DNA of 64,000 bases from NCBI GenBank assembly GCA_900491605.1, contig UESW01004258.1:573825-637824 (forward strand), in the 5' to 3' direction. Shown one piece after another: positions 21,919 to 31,900 of the stretch. The position numbers were made by a program, and so were the translations under genes. Within the stretch, counting starts at the first letter, position 1. Each line of letters starts with the position of its first letter. The notes under the pieces are model-generated. The model was given only the letters and a program-made list of their open reading frames with translations, had not been told where the DNA came from and did no database searches. The DNA is from Calamus simplicifolius (taxonomy: Eukaryota; Streptophyta; Magnoliopsida; Arecales; Arecaceae).

Positions 21919-23110
21919 TGATGAGGGATAAAATTGTCATTGCATCGATGACCGCACATATCGATAATTGGGTCTAGTCCAATTCTAACGTCCTGTCGGC
22001 CAGCTGTCAGACCCACTAAGCAGAGAAGCTCGATCGCCCTCAGCGGCGTCAGGTCGTCCTAACAACCATAACCATTCTATACTTCGGCAGCCCGAGCCAT
22101 CCATACCATGGTAGCCCGAGCCATTCTCATACATCGGTAAACCGAGCCATCCATACCTCGATAGCCCGAACCGTTCTCATACCTTGGTATCCCGAGCCAT
22201 CCCATGGGTCACAATGACAGCATCCGGACTTGGCAACTCGGCCTTCCCCCTCGTCTGCCACCTTTTCTCTCTCCTCCGCATGGAGCCAACTTCTGTTCGG
22301 CCTCGGGCCTGTTCCCCTCGGCCTCGTCACTCGGTGTCGGCCTCGTCTCGGCATCTTCCAAGTCGGCCTCGTCCCGGCATCATCCCGCTCGACCACAAAC
22401 ACCTCGTCCCGGCCTCGAGCTTCCTCCTCGGCCCCGGCCTTGAGCTTTCCTCTTCAGCCTCGGCCTCGGACGACCTCAACCTCGGCGACCTAAGCCGTTT
22501 ATACCTCGGTAACCCGAGTAACCCCCTTGCCTCGGTCGGACCGAGGCATTCGAATACCTTTGCAAAATCCGGTGCGGGAGAATTCGAATTTACTATAACT
22601 GAATAAGATTCTAAGCGGGGAATCATACCCAGAAGTGGCCTAAGACCCACAAGAGTGGCCTAGAACCTACGTAATCGCTGAATCTCAAGGCATCAACCAG
22701 TTCTCCCAGCCATCGATCCTCTAACTGACAAAATACAGACCCTACTGACCTCATAACAAACTTGATTCGAATCCGTCCTGAATCCTAACGGCTTTCATAC
22801 CTCCCCTCGCGACATGCCCAAAGAATCAGGTGATCCCCTATAAATACGGCTGCCCTCCAATCCCTCAAGTACGCAACTACACACACTCTTGAGAGAACAC
22901 TCATCTAGGGGAGCTCTTCTGTGAGAGTCTTCTCCTCACATCTGCTTGCTGTGAATTTCTACTGACTTGGGCATCAGAGGGTCCTCCGGCAACCCCCCAG
23001 CATCCTATGCGCGCGGACTATCTTGCAGGTTCCACCCTGAGGCGACGAGACCGGCGTTCGGATCAGGAGCCAGAAGCGCACCCGAGTCGAAGAATGGATT
23101 CCGCAGCAAC
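21919..23110 (+). repeat. E1 3' LTR
   Basis: Starts TGATGAGGGATAAAATTG and mirrors 12741-13962, with the TATA box at 22839-22846. Its outer end is fixed by the repeated GCCAC at 23111. The last ~20 bases differ most from the 5' LTR. Confidence 0.8.
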
Positions 23111-23190
23111 GCCACGAACCTCTTTTTTCGAGAATTGGATGAATCAAGTTCCCCATATTTATTTATGAACAGAGTGAGTACAAAAAGGTA
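23111..23190 (+). pseudogene. PPR-like pseudogene, right part after E1
   Basis: Starting with the duplicated target GCCAC, the frame used left of E1 resumes as TNLFFRELDESSSPYLFMNR and stops soon after (TAG at 23189). It is the continuation of a PPR repeat in the 12340-12740 fragment. Confidence 0.45.
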
Positions 23191-23898
23191 GAAGGAAGGA
23201 AACAGAGAGAAGAATGTAATAGAATTTACAAGAATGAAGAGATAAAGGAAGGTAGCAGAAACTAAAATCAGATAACTCAGATCCGCAGCTCTTCCTGAAG
23301 ATGAGTTACTGATAAAGGTTGGGATCCCAAACTCTACAGAACTTAGCAAACCAGCTTGGATCATCTCTAGATCACTACTGTCAGCTCCAGATTTACCAGA
23401 ATCAAACTCCAGCCAAAATAATTGCGAACACAGAATCTGGCCAGTTGAGGAACTTAATCTGAGATAATGCCATCCAAAATGGGCTGCAACGCTGAAACCA
23501 ACCTGTCAAATGGTGGGAGGCTAGTGCCATTCTCACCCATGCTTTGGTTGTCGGATCTCTGGCGTTGATATAAATACGCAGCAGAGTTTCGAAGAAGGGC
23601 AGTTACAATTGTCTCAGATCAAATCCAGAGCGTTAAAAGGAAAAGTGGTCATTGATTCTCTCAGCCTGATCAATCCTCAAACCATGATGCTAGGCTGAGA
23701 ACCTGGCCAGACTTGCTTCAATGTTGGGCATCTCAACAAGCCATCCAGTCAGGCTCTAATCCATGGGTTGAATTGCCATTGCTACTTTATAGCCATAAAT
23801 TATCAAAAAAATGACCTTGAATAAAAGATGTTACTCAAGCTGCACAAAAAGAAGCGGACGATTGAGTTCATGGTAATTTGATACCCATTCCAAGGCTA
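23191..23898. other. No gene seen
   Basis: Mixed-composition unique sequence with short open stretches in several frames, none recognisable. It could be remnant transcribed sequence linked to the next entry. Confidence 0.35.
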
Positions 23899-24171
23899 AT
23901 GAGCACTCTGCAGGAAATCCTGAATTTAACCATCAGGTATAACAGAACAGTTCAGGAGGAAGCCACAAGAGAGGATGAATTTAATCATCAAGTATATAAA
24001 ACAGCTCAGGAAGAAGCCACCAAAGAGGCGAGGCGGGCAATTGCAAATGTGGGAAGGCAAGGTGCAAAGAAGCATTTTGAAGAGCATGTCTCAAATTTGA
24101 TATCATCAAACATGGTTCAGACTCTGGGGACCATGCTAGACACTCTGTTGTGTTCTGATAGGTCTGCATAG
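23899..24171 (+). CDS. Unrecognised 90-codon open frame, possibly an exon
   Basis: From ATG 23899 (MSTLQEILNLTIRYNRTVQ) to a stop at 24169-24171. The product would be hydrophilic, with a duplicated short pattern (VQEEATREDEFNHQVY / AQEEATKEARRAIANV) and probable amphipathic helices; it has no signal peptide or membrane segment. Codon use looks protein-like, unlike the flanks, and a CAG|GTATAA donor-like site lies early in it. I do not recognise the family. It could be an isolated exon or a pseudogene piece. Confidence 0.3.
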   Translation: MSTLQEILNLTIRYNRTVQEEATREDEFNHQVYKTAQEEATKEARRAIANVGRQGAKKHFEEHVSNLISSNMVQTLGTMLDTLLCSDRSA

Positions 24172-24947
24172 CAGAATACACGATTTTCCTACTTAAGCAG
24201 AGTTCCATCCCTCAAAATGAATCTCGAGCAGATTGGCTTTTGAGCTATGATGATATTGTTGTAATGCCACAAGCACATTTCAGAAGTTAGTTCTCCAAGG
24301 CATCCATTTTATTCTTTAGAATGATAGAAACACTAGAAATTTCCTCCTTTCAATGTAAAGGATTGAAAATATCTGATTTCCAAAAGGAATAGGTCAACTT
24401 TTGTTCAATCTAAATTCATAAAACAATTGTATATCTAATTTATATAATTGAGGAAAAAGCAAGATGCATTGATTGAAGATGGCAGGAAATGCTGCAGATT
24501 GGGGAGGCCTTTGGTTCTATAGGCTTGATTCTAAATTAAGCTTTAGCCATATTGGTGTGGTCTTGTGCAGCTCATATGAGAGCCTCAAATGAACTCTCTC
24601 TTTTTATCATGCAGAAGTGTAGTTTTCTCCAGCAATAACCACTTTCTTTGATAGTTTCACATTTTTGTAACTCTCTACTTGGTAGTTTTCCGTAGATTTT
24701 TTCACAGGAATAACCCAGCTGGCTTCAATAACCTCTCATGGATGGTTAATTCCAGCAATAAATCATCCAAAGTTATCTTTTATACGAGGATCAAGTAGTC
24801 AAGTAATATCTCTCTAAAGAACAAGTAGTGAAATATCTGTAAGTGTCATACACAAGAAATTGACTAAAACATGTATCACGTTATCAGCCTCTTATTGTTG
24901 GTCAAGGCATTATGTATATCTTCTGTAAACAGGCGTTTATGTTAGAG
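24172..24947. other. No gene seen
   Basis: AT-rich, unique-looking sequence without long frames. Confidence 0.4.
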
Positions 24948-25113
24948 AAAAGTCTTTGTACACCGCCTTCCTTTGGTACAGGCGGTGCAGCATGACCTAC
25001 ACCGATGCTAAGAGATCCGTTCGTGAGTCCTGCATCACTGATGCGTAGGCTTATGCACAGATAAATCACTGCACTCGATATGATCTGCATCGAGGCGGTG
25101 TACCAAGACTTTT
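24948..25113. mobile_element. Short MITE-like element with terminal inverted repeats
   Basis: AAAAGTCTTTGTACACCGCC at 24948 is mirrored by GGCGGTGTACCAAGACTTTT ending at 25113, with one mismatch in 20, enclosing 166 bp of non-coding DNA. The CACCGCCT / AGGCGGTG words also recur just inside the left end. Flanks share GTTAG (24941 and about 25119), but a clean target duplication is not obvious, so the superfamily is unassigned. Confidence 0.6.
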
Positions 25114-25698
25114 CCTTGCGTTAGTCTAGAGGAAAGGCAGAGCACTCAGCCCAATCAGAGACAAGAGAACGAGGCATTTCATAATTCGAACTATGACCTT
25201 TTTTTTGTTCTTTTGCTTCTCATGAGCTACAACAAATCCAGTCTTTCTCCTTCGCTGTAGATCTAAGAGGGAAAAAAAAAAAAAAAAAACGAATCCCGCA
25301 AAACTGCATGGTGCATTTATTTTATTTCTTAAACTTGTTTTCTTCATATTTTTATTTTTTACATTATTTTTTTTTTTTGGAAAATTCTTTGGATGATGGG
25401 TAGTGGCTGTTCTATGATAGAGATAGAACATGCTCTCTTGACATTTTTCTTGCTTATAACAATAATTCGCTGACATCAATTTGATACAGCATTCCAAAAT
25501 GTATTTGGTTTTTAATACGCATAAAGCTTATTATTCATTGAAACGGAGGAAAAAAGAAAAGAAATTGCACACCTCTCGGGTTTTGAGGAGCAAATTAAGA
25601 GGCAGCAATCTAAAATCAACCAGCGCATAAAACAGAGTCCAAGATCGATGGGAATAAGAAAAACTTCACATCCTTCAACGCTTACAACTTCATCGGCG
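25114..25698. other. Spacer and 3' flank of carboxylesterase 1
   Basis: A/T runs occur at about 25270-25290 and 25365-25378. On the minus strand an AATAAT poly-A-signal-like word lies near 25530, about 170 bases after the stop codon of the carboxylesterase. Confidence 0.4.
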
Positions 25699-26658
25699 CT
25701 ACTCCTTGCCATCGATAAATTTCGCCACGCGCTCAATCAATTCCAAAGCTCTCGGGCAATCAGGCTTGAATAGAAAAAAGACATGGTCCTCTCCCTCCGA
25801 CTTCAGCAGTTCCGCCCGCCCTTTCCAACCGCTCCCCTTTAGCCTCTCGTAGTACGCCCTCCCCCTCTCCACCAGCAGGTCTTCCGCCACGCACACCAGC
25901 ATCTTCTCCCCTGCCAGCCCCTCCAGCCCCGGCGCCCCATCGGCAAACGGATTTATCAGCGGATCGTCGAGCCCCCTCTCCGTCCCCGGGCACATCCACC
26001 CCCAAAACACCTCCTGGTCCCTCCTGAACTCCGGAACCGGCGGCTCCGCTCCCACCGGGTCCTTCCCCCAGAAATACGGATGGAGCAATATCACCCCTTC
26101 CATCCTTATCCCGGGGCCCAGCCCATCCGTCCCGGCGCGCAGCGCCATGTGGTGCGTGATGTTACCCCCGGCGCTGTCGCCGGCCAGGAACACGCGGTTG
26201 AAATCGCCATGCTCGGTCAGCCACGCATCCCCCCCGGCGCCGGCGGCGTGGGAGGCCACCCACCGGAGCGCAGACCAAGAGTCGTCGTGCGGGATGGGGA
26301 CCGGGTTCTCGGGCGCGAGCCGGTAGTCGACGGAGACGAGGAGTACGTTCGCTTGGGCGGCGAGGGAGTTGAGGAACTGGGCGTAGGTGGGGGAGAAGGC
26401 GGACTGGACACAGAAGCCGCCGCCGTGGAAGAAGACGAGGATAGGGAGCTTCCTCTTCGCCTTTGTGTTGGCGGGGAGGTAGAGGCGAGCGGAGACGCCG
26501 GTGGATGGGTCGATGGTGACGTCTTTTGAGGTGACGCCGGTGGCGGGGTCGACGGAGGCGGGGACGGTGTCGGTGCCGGTGAGGCGTTCGATGCGGCCGC
26601 TCCTGTAAAGGCGGATGATGGAGAAGAACTCGTGATAGATTTCCTTGTCGGGATCCAT
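25699..26658 (-). CDS. Class-I plant carboxylesterase (CXE, alpha/beta-hydrolase fold), 319 aa
   Basis: Single-exon gene. The start MDPDKEIYHEF at 26658 is chosen because it aligns with the paralogue's MDPDTEV start and has CCATGG context; the upstream extension has no ATG. Family hallmarks are all present: oxyanion-hole HGGG at residues 78-81, nucleophile Ser162 in GDSAG, acid Asp260 in VCVAED, and His292 in EDHVF. No signal peptide or membrane segment, so probably cytosolic. Relatives hydrolyse small carboxyl esters, and subgroups act as tuliposide-converting enzymes or hydroxyisoflavanone dehydratases; the true substrate is unknown. GDSAGGN and FFHGGGF argue for an active esterase. Very GC-rich third positions. 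A second copy of this gene lies at 50416-51357 on the same strand. Confidence 0.92.
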   Translation of the reverse strand: MDPDKEIYHEFFSIIRLYRSGRIERLTGTDTVPASVDPATGVTSKDVTIDPSTGVSARLYLPANTKAKRKLPILVFFHGGGFCVQSAFSPTYAQFLNSLAAQANVLLVSVDYRLAPENPVPIPHDDSWSALRWVASHAAGAGGDAWLTEHGDFNRVFLAGDSAGGNITHHMALRAGTDGLGPGIRMEGVILLHPYFWGKDPVGAEPPVPEFRRDQEVFWGWMCPGTERGLDDPLINPFADGAPGLEGLAGEKMLVCVAEDLLVERGRAYYERLKGSGWKGRAELLKSEGEDHVFFLFKPDCPRALELIERVAKFIDGKE

Positions 26659-26744
26659 GGGCAGAAAAGGAAATAGAATGGAAAGGCTCTGACTAGCGTG
26701 CACAAGAGCAAGCGGCGCTACGCTCTAGCCATCGGGGAAGGAGG

Positions 26745-26752
26745 TTATATTA
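26745..26752 (-). promoter_or_regulatory. TATA-like element of carboxylesterase 1
   Basis: The minus strand reads CTAATATAACC, about 90 bases upstream of the ATG, a normal spacing for a plant core promoter. Confidence 0.4.
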
Positions 26753-27385
26753 GCGCGGTGACAATGTTGACCATGTGGGTTTCATGCGCGATTTGTTAAT
26801 GCGACGCCAACGAATATGATAATGCCACGTGTTTTCAACCACGGCTTTGGCCTAACCAAGGTTGGAGATGGCAACTTTGGAACGAATTCTCCTGCATTCC
26901 GGGACAAAACTAGCTTTGTCAATGAGATATTGAATCGGATTTTCCGGTAATTTTCCTAGAAAGAGATTGTTTTTTTAATACCTCTTTTCCTCGTCAAAAC
27001 AATCAAACACAATCCATCGCCTCTTTTTCTTGGAGTTTCTCAATGAGACGTCTCCATGCTCGATGATTGATGGTGATTCCGTGTGACAGTGCCCCATTAG
27101 ATGTGGATAGGGATGCATTGTATAATGCCACCACCAAGTCATTACAAGGGATGCATAAGATTGTATAATGCCATCATCAAGTCATTACGGGCCAGCTCCA
27201 GAAGAGGACGTCTGCGAGCGCAATCTTCTAAATATCATTAGCTTTAGCAGAAGACCTCCCAGTGCGACATCTAGCTGTATGATTTGGTTGTTTATGTATT
27301 ATGAAGTTATTAACAAAGGCGATATGACAATAAAGTCTAAAGAATGAGATATAAAATATGATTACATGTTTTCATCAATGCTTTG
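26753..27385. other. Upstream region of carboxylesterase 1; small direct duplication
   Basis: No gene. A ~40-base segment with TTGTATAATGCCA(C/T)CA and CAAGTCATTAC is repeated at about 27118-27148 and 27153-27188. Confidence 0.5.
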
Positions 27386-28490
27386 TGTTGGTGCCAAGTC
27401 ATCTTCTTCAAGCGCAGAAGAAAATGGATGTTTTTCTTGCCGGACTTCCTGCAAGAAAAGTCCCTAAAGACCGGATGCTCCGGTGGGGACCCTCCGACGC
27501 TCAAGTTAGTCACTTGGGGACAGACTAGAACTCGCTAGCCGAAGAGACTAAAGAGTTAGGGTTTTACTAAGAAGAAGAAGACTAGAAAAACTCAGTTTCC
27601 GAGAGACCCACTTACAGTGAAAGGTTGGTCTTTTATACCTGCTCAGAGACCCACCTTTCCATCCCGAAAGATTGCTGATTTCGGGGAGCCTCGTGTGATA
27701 ATGGACAAAAAGGTGAGGCTCGACATTGACGGGTCGTACCGTCACAGTGCACGCCGAAGGCGTCCTGCGTTACCTATCAGTATGGCTTCACAGGTGTCTG
27801 GCAGCTACGGTCGCATTTGGTACGCGCCGTTGCTTGACATGACCGCGCACAGTTGCAAGTGGTAGTGAATCGTACTCCGTAACGGGGGATGGTCATGCAC
27901 AGTGACACATGCAATGCACCATACGCCGTTATGAGGTATGGTCGCTAGCAGCCACGGGCGCACGGTGGGCCACGTGGGCGCACCAGGTGGCCCGAAGTTA
28001 TCGTTTGGTTCGAAGGCCAGTTCACGTACTGAGCGTTGCTCCCGCGCCCTGAGACCGGAGGGGTCTCGGGGTGAGATGACGTTTGTGCACCCCGAAACCG
28101 AAGGGGGGTCTCGGGGTTGAGATGCAGTGACCTCACCCCGAGACCGGAGGGGGTCCGGGGGTGAGATGATGCTTGTGCACCCCGAGACCGGAGGGGGGTC
28201 TCGGGGTTGAGATGCGGTGACCTCACCCGAGACCGGAGGGGGTCTCGGGGGTGAGATGATGCTTGTGCACCCCGAGACCGGAGGGGGGTCTCGGGGTTGA
28301 GATGTTTGGGGTCTTACCGGATGTTCGGCAGAGCTAAGGGTTGAATGACCCCTTGGAGACAGAGTCCTCCAGGCTAACGCTTGGTGAAACCAACACTGAT
28401 GTCGGATAAGGAGGAGGTTCTGGGGCTTGGGGAGGACCTCCGTTAGCTGCCGCTACCATTTATTCTAACGGCATTGGATCAGCCACATCA
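27386..28490 (-). repeat. E2 3' LTR, reversed (1105 bp)
   Basis: Bounded by TGTTGGTGCC at 27386 and ...CAGCCACATCA at 28490. It carries the shared LTR motif in reverse (GACCCTCCGACGCTCAAGT near 27488) and a cluster of hairpin units. The first ~100 bp on the minus strand match E3 LTRs; the middle differs, so it is a related subfamily. Confidence 0.7.
28045..28310. repeat. Hairpin-forming units (CCCCGAGACC / GGTCTCGGGG) in the E2 LTR
   Basis: About six ~46-bp units, each an inverted repeat CCCCGAGACC-GGAGGGG-GGTCTCGGGG or a near variant. They are separated alternately by TGAGATGATGCTTGTGCA and TTGAGATGCGGTGACCTC, so the pattern is dimeric. Confidence 0.75.
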
Positions 28491-28904
28491 TGTGCCCCCT
28501 CACCCCTAAGGCGAAGCAGGCCCCACTGGCAAGGCGAAAGGGGTGCTACCTCCCACGTGGCTGATCCCCGTCTGCATCTCTATGCGGACGGCATGGGGAA
28601 TGTGAAAGGGCGGCCACTTCCGTCCACTCAGCCCGCCACGATCGTCCTCGAGGCGAGATTAACTCTTCGAAGTTCGCATGGAAAGCTGCATCATCATTAC
28701 CTCTCACAGCGGCGATGTCAGCAAAGTCCCATCATTGGCCAGAAGCATATCGTATCACGCGCTGGGCAATCACCGAGGCGAGCCAGCCTATGGTGGGGAT
28801 CCATGTGGCTGATGAGACATGGCGGGACAATTTGAAACCAAATAAAACTCGAACGGGGGGTTGAATCTGGCCACACCACTGCTGCCATCGGTATGGCGGG
28901 CCTT
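28491..28904 (-). other. E2 interior next to the LTR, no gene
   Basis: Reversed equivalent of the segment between E3's satellite and its 3' LTR, then unique DNA up to the first diverged 47-bp units. Confidence 0.45.
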
Positions 28905-31900
28905 GAGCCTGGCTGGCACATGGCTTTAGGTGCCGACGGGAGTCGGGCTTCGTGCCTGGCTGACTCAGGCTTTAGGTGCCGATGGGGGTCGGGCTTTGTG
29001 CCTGGCTGGCCCATGGCTTTAAGTGCCGATGGGGGTCAGGCTTTGCGCCTGGCTGGCCCAGGGCTTTAGTGCCGATGGGGTTGGGCTTTATTCCTGGCTA
29101 GTCCATGGCTTTAGATACCGATGGGTGTCGGGCTTTATGCCTGGCTGGTCCAGGGCTTTAGGTGCCGACGGGTGTCGGGCTTTATGCCTGGCTGGTCCAG
29201 GGCTTTAGGTGCCGACGGGGGTCGGGCTTCATACCTGGCTGGTCCAGGGCTTTAGGTACCGACGGGTGTCGGGCTTTATGCTTGGCTGGTCCAGGGCTTT
29301 AGGTGCCGATGGGGGTCGGCTTTATGCCTGCTGTCCAGGGCTTTAGGTGCCGACGGGGGTCGGCTTTATGCCTGGCTGGTCCAGGGCTTTAGGTGCCGAC
29401 GGGTGTCGGGCTTTATGCCTGGCTGGTCCAGGGCTTTAGGTGCCGACGGGGTTGGGCTTTATGCCTGGCTGTCCAGGGCTTTAGTGCCGACGGGTGTCGG
29501 GCTTTATGCCTGGCTGGTCCAGGGCTTTAGGTGCCGATGGGTGTCCTTTATGCCTGCTGGTCCAGGGCTTTAGGTGCCGACGGGGGTCGGGCTTTATGCC
29601 TGGCTGGTCCAGGGCTTTAGGTGCCGACGGGGGTCGGCTTTATGCCTGGCTGGTCCAGGGCTTTAGGTGCCGATGGGTTGGGCTTTATGCCTGGCTGGTC
29701 AGGGCTTTAGGTGCCGACGGGGTCGGGCTTTATGCCTGCTGGTCCAGGGCTTTAGGTGCCAATGGGTGTCGGGCTTTATGCCTGGCTGGTCCAGGGCTTT
29801 AGGTGCCGACGGTGTCGGGCTTTATGCCTGGCTGGTCCAGGGCTTTAGGTGCCGACGGGTGTCGGGCTTTATGCCTGGCTGGTCCAGGGCTTTAGGTGCC
29901 GATGGGGTTGGGCTTTATGCCTGGCTGGTCCAGGGCTTTAGGTGCCGACGGTGTCGGGCTTTATGCCTGGCTGGTCCAGGGCTTTAGGTGCCGATGGGGG
30001 TCGGGCTTTATGCCTGGCTGGTCCAGGGCTTTAGGTGCCGATGGGTGTCGGGCTTTATGCCTGGCTGGTCCAGGGCTTTAGGTGCCGACGGGGGTCGGCT
30101 TTATGCCTGGCTGGTCCAGGGCTTTAGGTGCCGATGGGTGTCGGGCTTTATGCCTGGCTGGTCCAGGGCTTTAGGTGCCGACGGGGGTCGGGCTTTATGC
30201 CTGGCTGGTCCAGGGCTTTAGGTGCCGACGGGTGTCGGGCTTTATGCCTGGCTGGTCCAGGGCTTTAGGTGCCGATGGGTGTCGGGCTTTATGCCTGGCT
30301 GGTCCAGGGCTTTAGGTGCCGACGGGTGTCGGGCTTTATGCCTGGCTGGTCCAGGGCTTTAGGTGCCGACGGGTCGGGCTTTATGCCTGGCTGGTCCAGG
30401 GCTTTAGGTGCCGACGGGTGTCGGGCTTTATGCCTGGCTGGTCCAGGGCTTTAGGTGCCGACGGGGGTCGGGCTTTATGCCTGGCTGGTCCAGGGCTTTA
30501 GGTGCCGACGGGGGTCGGGCTTTATGCCTGGCTGGTCCAGGGCTTTAGGTGCCGACGGTGTCGGGCTTTATGCCTGGCTGGTCCAGGGCTTTAGGTGCCG
30601 ACGGGGGTCGGGCTTTATGCCTGGCTGGTCCAGGGCTTTAGGTGCCGATGGGGGTCGGGCTTTATGCCTGGCTGGTCCAGGGCTTTAGGTGCCGACGGGT
30701 GTCGGGCTTTATGCCTGGCTGGTCCAGGGCTTTAGGTGCCGATGGGGGTCGGGCTTTATGCCTGGCTGGTCCAGGGCTTTAGGTGCCGACGGGTGTCGGG
30801 CTTTATGCCTGGCTGGTCCAGGGCTTTAGGTGCCGATGGGGGTCGGGCTTTATGCCTGGCTGGTCCAGGGCTTTAGGTGCCGACGGGTGTCGGGCTTTAT
30901 GCCTGGCTGGTCCAGGGCTTTAGGTGCCGACGGGTGTCGGGCTTTATGCCTGGCTGGTCCAGGGCTTTAGGTGCCGACGGGTGTCGGGCTTTATGCCTGG
31001 CTGGTCCAGGGCTTTAGGTGCCGATGGGTGTCGGGCTTTATGCCTGGCTGGTCCAGGGCTTTAGGTGCCGATGGGGGTCGGGCTTTATGCCTGCTGGTCC
31101 AGGGCTTAGGTGGGCTTTATGCCTTGGTCCAGGGCTTTAGGTGCCGACGGGTGTCGGCTTTATGCCTGGCTGGTCCAGGGCTTTAGGTGCCGACGGGGGT
31201 GGGCTTATGCCTGGCTGGTCCAGGCTTTAGGTGCCTGGGTAGGGCTTTAGGTGCCGACGGGTGTCGGGCTTTATGCCTGGCTGGTCCAGGGCTTTAGGTG
31301 CCGACGGGGGTCGGGCTTTATGCCTGGCTGGTCCAGGGCTTTAGGTGCCGACGGTGTCGGGCTTTATGCCTGGCTGGTCCAGGGCTTTAGGTGCCGACGG
31401 GGGTTGGGCTTTATGCCTGGCTGGTCCAGGGCTTTAGGTGCCGACGGGGGTCGGGCTTTATGCCTGGCTGGTCCAGGGCTTTAGGTGCCGACGGTCGGGC
31501 TTTATGCCTGGCTGGTCCAGGGCTTTAGGTGCCGACGGGTCGGCTTTATGCCTGGCTGGTCCAGGCTTTAGGTGCCGATGGGTGTCGGCTTTGTGCCTGG
31601 CTGGTCCAGGCTTTAGGTGCTGGCTTTATGCCTGGCTGTCCAGGGCTTTAGGTGCCGACGGGTGTCGGGCTTTATGCCTGGCTGGTCCAGGGCTTTAGGT
31701 GCCAACGGGTGTCGGGCTTTATGCCTGGCTGGTCCAGGGCTTTAGGTGCCGATGGGGGTCGGGCTTTATGCCTGCTGGTCCAGGGCTTTAGGTGCCGACG
31801 GGTGTCGGGCTTTTGCCTGGCTGGTCCAGGGCTTTAGGTGCCGACGGGTGGGCTTTATGCCTGCTGGTCAGGGCTTTAGGTGCCGACGGGGGTCGGGCTT

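Larger units (their letters stand above)
12741..23110 (+). mobile_element. E1: non-autonomous Tat-lineage Ty3/gypsy retrotransposon with pol deleted
   Basis: Two ~1.2-kb direct LTRs (12741-13962 and 21919-23110) flank a primer-binding site, a gag, a 22-codon end of pol, a satellite block, an antisense spliced gene and a polypurine tract. The 5-bp sequence GCCAC occurs on both sides (12736-12740 and 23111-23115), and the host PPR-like reading frame continues across it. This shows a real, complete insertion. The antisense gene with a putative gypsy-type transposon domain is characteristic of Tat-group elements. Protease, RT, RNase H and integrase are missing, so movement would need a helper element. 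Confidence 0.85.

Noticed and set aside
26659..26703. 15-codon N-terminal extension of carboxylesterase 1
   Set aside because: It would need a GTG start. The MDPD start matches the paralogue and has good ATG context.
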